Below are positions 22,060 through 33,075 of a stretch of 64,000 nucleotides of DNA, piece after piece. Both the position numbers and the translations under genes were made by a program. The DNA comes from Brachionus manjavacas (Eukaryota > Rotifera > Eurotatoria > Ploima > Brachionidae). The first letter of the stretch is position 1. Each line of letters begins with the position of its first letter. The DNA is taken from positions 5,275,501 to 5,339,500 of the forward strand of contig JAHQIY010000007.1 of the NCBI GenBank assembly GCA_019054805.1, read 5' to 3'. Under the pieces are notes generated by a model. It worked only from the letters and a program-made list of their open reading frames with translations. It was not told the DNA's origin and searched no databases.

Positions 22060-24350
22060 ATTAAGTTTAATACTGAAATTTTGATAGCTATTCTAGAATT
22101 GTTCTTTAAAAATATTGAATTTGAATGAATTTACTAAAATTAAAATTTTAAATTCTAAATATTTCATTTGATTCTAAAATATCTGATTATTATTCATACA
22201 TTTTTTTAAATAAAATTTGTATGAAGCTTATACCCCTTCGATCAAAAACATGAAAAAAAAGGGTAAAAAAAGTAAAATTGGTCAATTGAGTATTTAAAGT
22301 TTCAATTAAAGTGGATCAATAAATTAAATATTTAGATAAATCTCTATATGGAACTTAATTGGTATTCATTTGCTAGACTGACCATCAAGTTTTAAAATAA
22401 ACTTGAGCATGTTAGAAAGCTTTATTTCTAGGTGACTAAAACAGATCATACCACGATAAAAATTTCCCTAAATCTTTCGTAAAAATTCAAATCAAAAAAC
22501 AAATTTAGTTAGTCAATAATGGTTAGATATTTTAAACAAAAATTTTGATTCTTAAATAAAATGATTATGCTTTTTTGTTGCTGACTCAGCTTTAAGTTAA
22601 TTTCTTAAAAGAAATTACATCGAATATTTAAAAAAAAAAGAAATTTGATAAAATCGAAAGTCGAACTTTTAAAATTTCTGGATGCATGAAGACTTGAATT
22701 TTTTACAGTCGATTGATGATCATTATTTTAAAGACTGCATTTTTTTAAATTTAAACAATTTTCATTTAACCAAGTCTTTTGTTGCAAAATTATTTGGGTA
22801 ATTCTAGTTCTAATTATTCGAAAAAAACAACAAACTCTAGTTAGAAAAAATCTTTAAAATATTAAGCAAACTTGAAAAATTTCATTTGAAAAGAAAACAA
22901 ATAGATAAGTAAAAGAAGTCAATTTAATCACTTCTAAAATTTTTTCGTTGCCAATATTATATGAATGAAATGTAGCCTTTATTACAATATCGTTTAAAAA
23001 AAAACAAATTATAAACATTAATTAAATTACTGTTTAAAAAAAACTTCACTGACTGAAGTTTTTACTAAAAAAAAGTTTTTTTATCGACATTGTTTGCATT
23101 GTTTAATTTTAAAACATAAATTTCTCTAAGAAGAAAGGCTTAAATTTTGTAAAGAATCTCGTAATCTCATCAAAATTCAGGAGAAATCTTTCGCGGTAGA
23201 AATTAATTAAAAAAACTTTTTTTTCCCTTATTCACTCCTTGTGGAGCATTGGGCCATTTCCCCTTAAGTCGATCTTTTGCCTTTCCCCTTGCTTCTTCCC
23301 ATATCATTTCCATTTAGATGAGCTCTTTCGCAATTGTACGTCGCCCTTTAGGTACCTATTGAAGGACACTTTTTGATATCCGTGTTTCTTTCATTCTCAG
23401 TACATGCTCAAGCCATCGCAGTCTTTTATTCTTAATGCATTGACTTAATGGCTCTGAATTCGTTCTTGTGTATAGGTCAGCATCTGACGATGTCTCAGAC
23501 CAAGAACCCTCTGCAAACTTCCAGTTTGCAAGGTGGGCAGACTTTTCCTGTCAGATTTACACAAGAATAAATTAAAAATAGACTCGCTAAAGGAAATAGT
23601 ACATTTGCTAGAATTCGACCAGCATGGTAATCAACCAGCTACAGCAAGGAAGCAAAACCGTAGTTAAAGTTATACTGGTATACGGAAGCGAATATTGCGG
23701 GCAAAAAATTTTTTAATACATGTTTATTAATTTAGTAAAACACGACTAGCCCAAATTGTTTTGAAAATCTCAAATTTTTTTTTAATTATAATAAAACATC
23801 TTAAGAACAGAAATCAAGAAAAGAATTTTGTTGTTAATTATTTTTTTTTCCGTAATCAAGAATAGAAAATCAAGTTTGATTTCAAAATTAAACCATATTA
23901 AAATTATTTTATTTGTTTAAAAAAAAACTAAAAAGACTGTATCTTATCTAACTAAGAAAACTATTTCCTCTAATCTTTTAATGGCACTTGTTTATTTTTG
24001 ATTTTAACTAATTACTTGACTAAAAATCAAAGTTTTTTTACAGGTTGAAAAAATGTTTTGGTCTGAACCAGAATAAATTTGTTTTTTTATGAACTATTTT
24101 GACAAAATATTGAATAAGCGTCAAAAAAATAATGAATTATTTACTAAATGAACAATAATTTTAGATTTCGAAAACGAAATTTAAAAATTTATTATGAAAT
24201 TTTTACTTTTTTATTTTTTTGGCTAAATCTTCTCATTGAGAGCTTTTTCTTAAGAAATCGAGTTTAGCTAAGAAAAAAATTAAAATTCTGTAGAAACTAG
24301 GTGATTAAAATTCATTTTTTAAATTGCCTAATGAGCAAATTAATATTTTC
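22060..24350. repeat. Old direct duplication, copy B
   Basis: This is the partner of 16060-18600. It contains an extra block of about 550 bp at 23217-23760 that is absent from copy A and coincides with a rearranged LINE fragment. Confidence 0.65.
23222..23710 (-). pseudogene. LINE fragment with inverted 5' part
   Basis: The minus strand from about 23490 to 23222 reads KNKRLRWLEHVLRM, KGRRTIA and WEEARGKAKDR. This is the distal end of an RTE-like or related LINE, whose usual form is RLRWLGHVxRM...GRRxxGRP...W. The plus strand at about 23570-23705 reads NRLAKGNSTFARIRPAW and, in a second frame, VVKVILVYGSEYCG, which normally lies just upstream of that distal end. The two pieces are therefore head-to-head, as twin priming produces. 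Both have stops. Confidence 0.6.
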
Positions 24351-24825
24351 ACAAATAGCAATCTGGATAAATAATTTTTAAAAAATGCTTTATTTTTAAT
24401 TCATGAACATTTTTTTTATTCAAAACCAAAAAACGCTTTTCAAATTGATATTTAAAATTGAAGTTTTTCAAGTCTTTAAGATTTTATTTTTTAATTTCTT
24501 TTTAACCCAGTTTTTTTTCTTTAATGCTCTCATAAGATTTCAAAAATTGTCTCAAATAAAATCAAAATTTTGAAAATAAAAAATTGTATTAAAAAAATAA
24601 GAATGAAAAAAATCTAATTTTTCTTTGATACTTGTGTACAAAAAAGAGGATTCAAGATTCTTTTTACCAAATCTAATCCATGCTTCTATTCTAAATAATT
24701 GTAAAATATACATAAAAAATTGTAATAAAAATAAAACTCTTAAATAAAAAAGTACCACAAAAATTGAGCTAAAAAGAATAAAGACTAGATTATTAACGAT
24801 TTTTGTTAAACCATTTAGCAGTTAA

Positions 24826-27800
24826 TTAGGAAGATCTTATTTGCATCTTGCACTCTTGACTTAACCCAGCTTGCCAATACTTGAGTGCCAATTCATCATT
24901 TCTGCCCAAGTTCAACATTGTCAAAACCGATTCAATACTAACTGAATTGTTTACATTTGGACTTAACAGATATTTGTAAAAAACTTTCGTTTTGCTAAAA
25001 TAAAAATTATTAATTTTTAATATAATTAGATTTAACTCACGACCAGTGATTTTATATAATTTTTTCCCAAAAAAAAGAGCATTTTTAATTTATTTTTTAT
25101 TTTTTTTGACAAAAAAAAATGATTTACTTCAGGATTATCTGAAGAAAGAAATTATTTTAAATTAATTTTGATTTATTTAATACAAAAACTAGCATTTTAA
25201 ATTATTTTTTTGTGATCAATAAAGAATTATTTTAAAATACAAAATTTCTGAAAAAAAATTCCTAAAAATATCTCAAGGGACAGAGTTATTAAAATAAATA
25301 AACCCTTAAATTAAAAACACTAAAAAACTTTTTGCCAATTTTTATAATAAAAACTCAAAAATTGAACATAATATGTTTGAAAATATTTTAAACTAAAAAA
25401 AGGATAAAAACTAATTTCCTTAAATTTTAAAGAAATCGAGAGAGAGAATATAGATTTCTTTAAAATCTAAAATGCCATTGTGCAGAGTGTACCTTTGATT
25501 CTCTTTTCAATATTAAGATGAATTTTGAGAGAGGAAATCAATCAAGGAAAAGATAATCAGGCGAATTGTACAGAACAATAAACATATTTTCTAATTTTGA
25601 TTTATTTTAGAAATTTTTTAACGCCTTATTTTTAATGCTTTTTTAAATTTCTAATTTAAAGTAGATCTAAAAATATATTTTAATTTTTGAAAATTTTACA
25701 ATGAAATTCGGTTTAAAAATAAAAAATATCTTATTGAGTTATACGATATCCAATGTGAAAAATAAAGAAGTTAAGAAAAAAAAATTTGAAAGGAAATTTT
25801 AAGAAAAACGTAAAAATATCGTATCTTATTAAACTTTTTTTAGAATCATTGATCATTCTGGATTAGACCCTGAATTTCTGAGTCATGATGAGCCAGATCA
25901 ATAATCGTACCCAACCAAAATATTTATTTATTTTTTATCATAAAATTAAGTTTAAAATGGTAAAAAAAGTAAACATTTTTTAATAAAATTTTGACTTAAT
26001 TTTAATATAATTTTTTTATATTTATTATTGTAAGAATTTAAAGAAAATTAAATATTTAACAAAATGGATTTATACTCCAAACAAATTAAATTTGTACTCT
26101 TAAGTAGAAAGTCTTTAAACTGTAAATTTTCAAAAAGATTTTTTTTAATCTTCAACGATATAATTAAAATTTCTTAGGTCGATAATTTTTGAATAAGAAT
26201 AAAAATCTTTACTTTTTTGAATTTTATCTGTTGATATTTAATCGTTTTTAGAATCTTTTATGATTTATTATTATTACAAAATTATAAAGAAAAATGAAAT
26301 TTAAAATTTAAATATTGCTCCAAATAAATTTTTTTTCAGTCTTTTCTTTTTTTGGTTACCGTTACCGTAATTTAGAAGTTTTTCAACCAAAAAAATATAA
26401 TTTAGAATAACTAAAGAAGCTATCTAGTGATATTTTTTAACAACTTTTTTTTTTTGAAAAATTGAATTTTCTGTCGAGATAGCAACAATCTTTTGTTAGC
26501 ATAAAAATTCTTTCAATTTTCTAGTTAATATATTTGACATAAAAAAACTTAAGTAACGAAATTTTTTTTCTTTTTCTTGTAAAAAATCTATTTTGAAAAA
26601 AGAACAAAAAAAAACGCTTTAACATTGCTATGAAAGTATTAAAAGATAATATAAGCTAAGATGTAAATTGAAAATGAACATGATTAGCTTCTTTAAAACT
26701 AAAAGCTTTGAATAAATCTACCTTAACCCTAGTTTATTTAATTTGATACAGAGAGTTTTTGTATAATTTAATATACCGAGGGAAGAATTTAAAAAAAGGA
26801 CTAAAAAATAAAGCTCCAATTTAAAAAACATGGTTCGTGAGATAAATTCAGACAATTTTCTCTTACTTAAGCCATTCTTCTTTGGCCAAACGTATTAGTG
26901 ACATTACACTGTCTTCATCTAGACTTTCGTTTGACAAATACGACTCGATTTTTGTCTGAATGCTTGGTACTAGGAAACTTTTTTTTTAAATAATTAATTT
27001 TTAATAAAATATTTTTTTATACTTTGAGTGGTATTTTTTACATTTGTGCACAATTCAAAATTAATTTTGTACTCAATATATTCGGACAAAGTTTGACTAT
27101 TTATGCTTTCAAAATTAACGTGCAAGTTTGATGGATCAATTTTAAGCTGGGAATCTATGGACAAATCGATCAGAATGAATTCGTTCAAATCGTCCAGTAC
27201 ATAATTCAAATCCTTGTCTGCATCTTTGAATAGAAAGACTTGGTCGCTGAGGCCAAGCAGTTTGCATTCATACGATTTTAGATATTGATTGGAGAAATAG
27301 ACCGATTTGCAGCACCCTAAAGGTATCAGGCCCTAAAACATTTATTTATTAAAAGAAAAATAATTTTTTTTGTTAAGAATTACTTCAAGAACGCGCACAA
27401 CCGACTCAATCAAGCGTTTGTGCTTACCGCGAACTATCACTTGATTGCCAATAATTACATTATAAGCTATTTGGTGAAATTTATCTACATTTGCTAACTT
27501 TTTAATTTTATAAAGAATTCAAACCACCAATATAGAAAATATGCACTTTCAACGTCTTTTAAAAATTTAATAGATCATTAAAGTAATTTAAGAAATCATG
27601 CTTTTATTTAAAGAAATAAAACCAATTATAATAATGCTATTTTACTTATTATAAGTAAAGTCTTTCTTATTATTAAAATAAAATTTGATTAGAAAAAATT
27701 TAAAGCTTTTTTTATGTCCTCAAAATATTTATCGTAAATCTTTGCAAAATGCCGTGAAGTTCTGGTGTATAAATAACCATAAGCATAGTACCTAATTTTT

Positions 27801-30800
27801 TTTTCTTTATTTTTAAAATATTAAACTATGGATTTAAATACAAAATTTGTAAACAAACCTTATAACTATCAAATATAACTTCCACCATAACTCCAGTGTC
27901 CTTTTTTTTTATTTTGTCATATAGTTCATGGGAACAAAAAGTAAAAAATAATATACACTTACGAGTTTGAAAATGACTACGTTCAGATATTTTATCTTAC
28001 CGTAGAAAGATCTTAAAACAGATAATTACTTGTCAGTGGAAAAAAATTGACTTCAAGATAAATCATCTTCGATAAGAAATCACTAATGATAGATTTGTTA
28101 ATTTGTTTATTTGTTTATTTGTTTTTCAGTACCTAGCTTGAGCTCCTTCAGAAATAAAGAAAAAAAAAAATAAAATAATAAATTAAATTAAAATAAAAAT
28201 ATAGTAAAAAGGATTAAATAAAAGAAATTAAAGAAAAGGTAAAAAGATATGTAATAAATGATAAATTTTTTCTTTAAATTCACATGTAATTATTAAAAGT
28301 AAAGCAAATATATTAGATGGAAGAAGACAAGAATATATAGATAGATTCAATTTTTTAAAATATTCTGTTTTAGTTTTTATTTTATTTTTTTTGTCTTATT
28401 GCTTTGACTTTAAATAGATTGATTGGCTTCTAATTGATCAATTGTACGATTCTGAATTCCAAAAGCATTGCCAAGACAACTTTTGCAATTTTACCAAGAT
28501 AGCGAGTAGATTTCAAAAGCTTCAACAAGACAAGTATGAATATGTGGAACTCAAGTGCATATTCTGGATAAGTCAAGACGAAATCAAATCAAAAACAAGG
28601 GGAGTACGACCAGTACAATCATTTCAAGTGATTCTATCTTTTTTGAGTCCTTTTTCTATTTTTTTCAATAAAATGCTCACACCTAATTATCTTCTTAGAG
28701 CCTTCTCTTTTTTTTTCAGATAATTTACTAAATTTAAAGTGTTTGGATTTTTATTTTTATTTTCTCGAATAAGATAGTATATTATTAAGATACTTAATAA
28801 GATACTATCTTATTCGAGAATATTTTTTATAAAGATAGTTATCTGTTTTTAGACTTAGCTAGGAAAAGATATTTTATCTTTATTTAGCATCTTCATACGA
28901 GCTTATACTATGAAAATTTCTTTTTCACATTTTATTTTATTTTAATTTATAATTTCAGAAATCAAAATACAATAAGTATGGTCTAAATTATCGAATTTTT
29001 TTATAATGATATTTTATAATATTTATAATTTTTTCACTTAATGAAATAAATAATTTCGACATTTTCTAGGGGTTTAATATTTTAAACCCCTAGGTTTAAT
29101 ATTTTATCCTTTACTTATTATCCCACTCATTTAACATCAGAACCCAACGGGGTACTTTGCAAGGATTTTTGATACTAAAAAAAATCTAAATATTTTTTTT
29201 CCTCAAAGTTATTATCTTTTTAAACAAGGAATCAAAAGTAACTTTTTTTCATTAAAAATGTTCAAAAATTCAAATTTTAAATATGAGACCCATTAGTTAT
29301 TTTTTTGGAAAGGAAATTTTATGATCGAAAAACACAATTTTAATATCTCGACATGGTAATAAATTAACAATTTAAATTTATTAAGATTTTTTTTGATCAT
29401 CAATTATACTGTTTAAAATAAAAAAATCCAAATGACAAGATTGCGTGTTTAATAATTTTTTAAATTTTATGAAATGCGGATTAAATTAAATATTTTAAAT
29501 AAGATTGATAAAAATTTTATGTTACTGAATTCATTAGTGATCACATAATGATCAACTCCTTTAACGATTTAAATGTTTATATTTTTAATTGAAATCTATT
29601 GAAATATTTGAAGTTTTCAATGTTATTCCTTAAGTGAATAAGAAAAATTCAAACTTACAACTAATGACTTTTTAATTTTTTTCCATAGCCATAATCATAT
29701 TCTATATAATATTCTAATAAAAATCTAACTTCAACATATCATAAAAATCCAAACACATTAAATAGTAAATAGTGTTGGGACCCGTACAAGCGGACACTTA
29801 AACGGTCAAAATTTTCAGAAATCGTGATCGTGTCTGCATTAGCCGGACAACCTTCAAGCGGGTGGTCATTCGGCCGAACAGCTAGGCGGTCTAATTTTTG
29901 GACCGTAAAAAATACGGACGGCCAAAAATACGGTCGAATTTTTGGCGGGTGGTCACTTAAACTATCATAAAATTTTGCAAAAAACAATATTAAAAAACTT
30001 TGTAAAAAAAATAAAAAAAGAATTCAATTACTTTTTTTTCATTTTAATAAGTTTTTTTTTTAATTTTAAAAATTTTTTATAAAAAAATATCAATATATGT
30101 GGCCAACTGCCAAAAAGTTGGCCGTATTTTTGACAGTCCGTATTTTTTTGACCTCTTTTTTGGCGGTCCAAAAATTTGACCGCCTGACTGACCGGACAAA
30201 TGACCGTCCGTGTATTGGACCGGTTTGTCTTGACCGTATCCAACACAAATAATATAATATAATATGATTTTTTAATATGATAAAATTTATGACGATTTTA
30301 ATTCTTTTTCTAACTATTTCAAGGCAAAAAAAACTATTTTCAACCAATTCTGAAGTCTAAAGAGTTTTCCCTCTGATTTTGCGTATTCTAATTTTTTATC
30401 GAAACCCAAAATTTATTATCAAGCCATGTGGTCGCATTTTAAAGACACAATTATTTTGTTGATATCTAACAAACGATGCTTCTTTTTAGGTGGCAGAGAT
30501 CAGACTCTAATAAATTTATTTTTAAATAAAAATTAAAAAAAAACGACCAAATTTCAAATTGAAAATAATCTAAAATTGAATTCATTTCAGAAAAAAAATT
30601 CGCTTAGTTTAAAAATTTGATAAGACCCCTTTAATTTTGAAACTAAACAAAGAATGGATATTTGACGTTGATAGAGCAACAAAAAAAATTAAAATTCATT
30701 CAACAAGTTATAGATTAAAATAAAATTTTCAACTTTTTTTAGACTGGGTAACAAATGACGGCAGATTAAACTTGCCCAATTTTAAAAACAAAAAACCTAC

Positions 30801-31868
30801 TTTAAAAAGTTGTCTAAGACTCTCAATTACAACAAAATCACACAACTTCTTATTCAAATCTTCTCTATTTTCAATTTGAAACAAAGCCTTTGAGTCATTG
30901 TTGACAAATGGATCTTTGGTAAACATGTCGATCATGAGCAGGCCCAATTTTTGAGATTCACTTTCGTCAATCGACAACTCTTTTAGTTTTTCTCTTTCAC
31001 ATTTTATCTGTGAGTCTTCGCTGAGAGGCCCGTGCATGAACTCTTCGCTTATTTGACACGAGCACATTCTCAGAATCCAAGTAAACCACATATGCAGTTT
31101 GGCAAATATGAGCGGGTCGTCAGTGAGCTCGACAAGGCCGCGGACTTGTTTGCTGGTTTTTTTGAAGCTTAAAATTTGAGCCGGGTTGCCAGTGGGAGAC
31201 AGACCGCGCTCAAAAAGATCCTTTTGAAATTTTTTCTCAGCCTGTTCTTTTAGATTAGTGGCGATTATGGACATTTGCTTGGACAGAAACGACCACAAAT
31301 GCTGCAAATAAATTCGGTCTCTCATAATGATGATCAACGAATAGGACCTTTGCCAGCCACGGCCCTCAATGTCTTTGATAATGAACTCGTAGCCAATTAC
31401 ACTTCCATTTTTGTCATCATCGAAAAAAATCGGATCCTCGAACACCTCACAATGCAGAGTTCTAAGACAAGCCTTGCGCACCAGTGCAAACACCTCGGAC
31501 ACATTCGGACTCGACTGGCTCAAATAGCAAATTTGGTTGGGCGAATTTGGAACATTGGTCGAGTTGTCATAGCTGATGTAGTGGTGGAAATTTTTGTCAA
31601 ATGCCTGACACGCTTTGCAGTTGGAAGAGGGCTGCGCTGCTTCGCTCTGGTTTGGTGACACATTTCCTTCCAAAATTTTGTTCTCTTGATCACTGAGATC
31701 TGGCGAATGGGCATCCGGTGGTGCCGACTCGAGCAAAATTCCGATTCTCTCATTCAGTTTGTTTGCATTCATGGACTGGTAGTCGGAATACTTGAACGCT
31801 TGCGTGCAAAACAAGGTAGTTGGTCCGTGGTGATCGCAAAAGTGACATAGTGCAATAATTGCGTTCAT
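24826..31868 (-). CDS. FLCN: Folliculin
   Basis: FLCN acts with FNIP as the GAP for RagC/D at the lysosome, in mTORC1 and TFE signalling. The minus-strand exons are 30797-31868, 27384-27493, 27023-27332, 26867-26969 and 24826-24994. They sum to 1764 nt, giving 587 residues, against 579 in human. The N-terminus MNAIIALCHFCDHHGP and the longin-domain block EFIIKDIEGRGWQRSYS match the family; Arg170 aligns with the human catalytic Arg164. Later exons give YNVIIGNQVIVRG, GLIPLGC, the block PSIQTKIESYL...RLAKEEWLN, and LKYWQAGLSQECKMQI-stop, all DENN-region matches. Splice sites are canonical: a GTTTTTT donor after codon V357 (phase 1), then GTAATT, GTATAA and GTAAGA. Introns 1 (3.3 kb) and 4 (1.9 kb) are far longer than the others and hold foreign items. 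The first donor is the least certain; AAA|GTAGGT lies 4 bases away but breaks the frame. Confidence 0.93.
25844..25904 (+). other. Orphan terminal exon in FLCN intron 4, antisense
   Basis: A pyrimidine-rich acceptor (CTTTTTTTAG) is followed by a frame reading IIDHSGLDPEFLSHDEPDQ-stop. This acidic, balanced composition is unlike the A/T-rich flanks. Near 25480-25560 a second plus-strand stretch reads KCHCAECTFDSLFNIKM. Neither is assignable to a family. Confidence 0.3.
27689..27791 (-). other. Possible terminal exon within FLCN intron 1
   Basis: After a TTAG acceptor the minus strand reads YYAYGYLYTRTSRHFAKI and on to KYFEDIKKALNFF-stop (TAA at 27689). A candidate upstream exon with donor AAG|GTTTGT lies near 27850-27895, but its better frame (TGVMVEVIFDSYK) does not join in phase with this one. 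It is not part of the FLCN protein as modelled. Confidence 0.22.
28110..28200 (-). mobile_element. LINE 3' tail in FLCN intron 1
   Basis: The minus strand reads TTCTGAAGGAGCTCAAGCT...GTACTGAA followed by AAACAAATAAACAAATAAAC. It is the same 3' hairpin family as the LINE ending at 4381-4434. Only the last 50-90 bases are present, so this is an extreme 5' truncation. Confidence 0.6.
28418..28627 (+). pseudogene. Nuclear-receptor ligand-binding-domain-like exon
   Basis: It has a good acceptor (GACTTTAAATAG), 70 open codons, and a GTGATT donor after 28627. The frame contains FTKIASRFQKLQQDKYEYV followed by ELKCIFWIS, which fits the helix 7-8 signature of nuclear receptor LBDs (F..L.LD..EY..LK.I.L). 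It lies antisense to FLCN in intron 1. No neighbouring receptor exon (DNA-binding domain or helix 10-12) is seen within the intron, so it may be a relict or a shuffled exon. Confidence 0.4.
28762..28820. repeat. Perfect inverted repeat, 19-bp arms, 21-base loop
   Basis: 28762-28780 is exactly complementary to 28802-28820 (arms TTCTCGAATAAGATAGTAT). It lies in FLCN intron 1. Weaker AAGATA/TATCTT inverted motifs flank it at about 27990-28070 and 28835-28885, so a larger decayed foldback element is possible. Confidence 0.8.
29066..29093. repeat. Perfect inverted repeat, 12-bp arms, 4-base loop
   Basis: CTAGGGGTTTAA and TTAAACCCCTAG are separated by TATT. The repeat lies in FLCN intron 1. Confidence 0.75.
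29772..30246. mobile_element. Non-autonomous TIR element rich in GACCG/CGGTC motifs
   Basis: The ends GTGTTGG and CCAACAC are inverted. Inside, many copies of CGGTC, GGTCAAA, TTTTTGGACCG and GGCGGTC occur in both orientations, giving foldback structure around an A/T-rich centre at about 29970-30090. GC content is much higher than in the surrounding intron. The GTGTTGG termini resemble hAT-type ends; AAATA flanks both sides, but no clear 8-bp duplication is seen. Related pieces lie at 6040-6112 and 48150-48240. Confidence 0.55.
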
Positions 31869-33050
31869 TAAAGATAGTATGAACTAAGCTAAAATTTTAA
31901 ATTAAATTCAAATGTTTTTTTCAATCAAAGAGCAAGTAAACACACTTTAAAAACCGGTGATTTATTTGAGAAATTAAAATGCAAAAAAATGAGAAATACA
32001 TAATTTTAAATTTTTGAAAAACACATTTTTTTTCAAGTGAACTAGTTATTTTGGTCTTTTACCTATCCTTTTTTTTTAAAATTATTTGTTTTAAATAAAA
32101 CTCAAAACCCAAAGTAGTATTATTTAGGGTTATGGTAATCTCATATATGTTGGAAAAAAACGCTGATTTTTAAATTATTATTATTTATTCAAGTATCTAA
32201 ATTATTATTTAAAAAGATGTATTGAATTTGAATTTTTTAAACTAAATGATTCTCAAAATTGACGCAATTCAAAGAAATTTAAATTTTCGTATTTTTAATT
32301 AAGTGCATTTAGTAGTTTTATTTTTCTTTTAAAAATAATATTATGCTTTTTTAATTTGAAAGATTGTGGACTCAATTACATTAAATTTGATAATTTAAAC
32401 TAGAAATTATTTGAATAACTGCACACTCATTTAAATTTTATCAAATAAAATTTTTAACAGATAAAAAAATTAACAAGTCAGAGTAAGAGATTGCTATCAA
32501 ATTTAATTTAACAAAATTTATTTTAATTTGATTAAATAAATAAAAAATTAGAGCTTTTTAATAATAATAATAAAAAAAATAAATTAATTTTAAAATAGTC
32601 TTCTAATTCTTTGCAAATTTTTTTTCTAGATAAATAAGATAAATTTTTATCTCGTTTCTATTAGTAAACAAGTTTAATGAGAAGTAGTTCTTCTTCGATT
32701 GGTATATTCTGATTTTCGATTTAACCAAGTTTTTGTTTTTATATTTCTCTGTCTATTTTTTATGTTCGATAGCAGTAGTAGTATTGGGACTATAGGATAG
32801 CTATACTAACGCTAGTCAGAATTCAGCTCCTAGAGGACTTTGACAGTCTTTCTTCTCTTGTTTTGTCCATTGCCAAACAATTCATTGTCGACTTTATTAG
32901 TTCTCATACACCAAATTTTTAATTAAATACCCCAAATTTATTAGAATAACACCAAAAACAAAATAAAAAAATAAAAATATAAAATGACACTATTTTTTTC
33001 ACATTATCACCTAATTTAATAGAAAAACACCAAATTTATTTTAAAAAAAT
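31869..33050. other. FLCN 5' flank and AT-rich spacer
   Basis: No gene is seen. At about 32770-32900 the minus strand has a GC-richer stretch, ending in a frame with NKVDNELFGNGQNKRRKTVK, that is probably LINE-derived. No promoter motif can be assigned. Confidence 0.4.
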
Positions 33051-33075
33051 TTTTATTCAATTTTACCACAAAAAT

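Noticed and set aside
31275..31753. Frames of 127 and 77 codons overlapping FLCN exon 1
   Set aside because: The conserved folliculin frame explains the sequence; the others are shadows.
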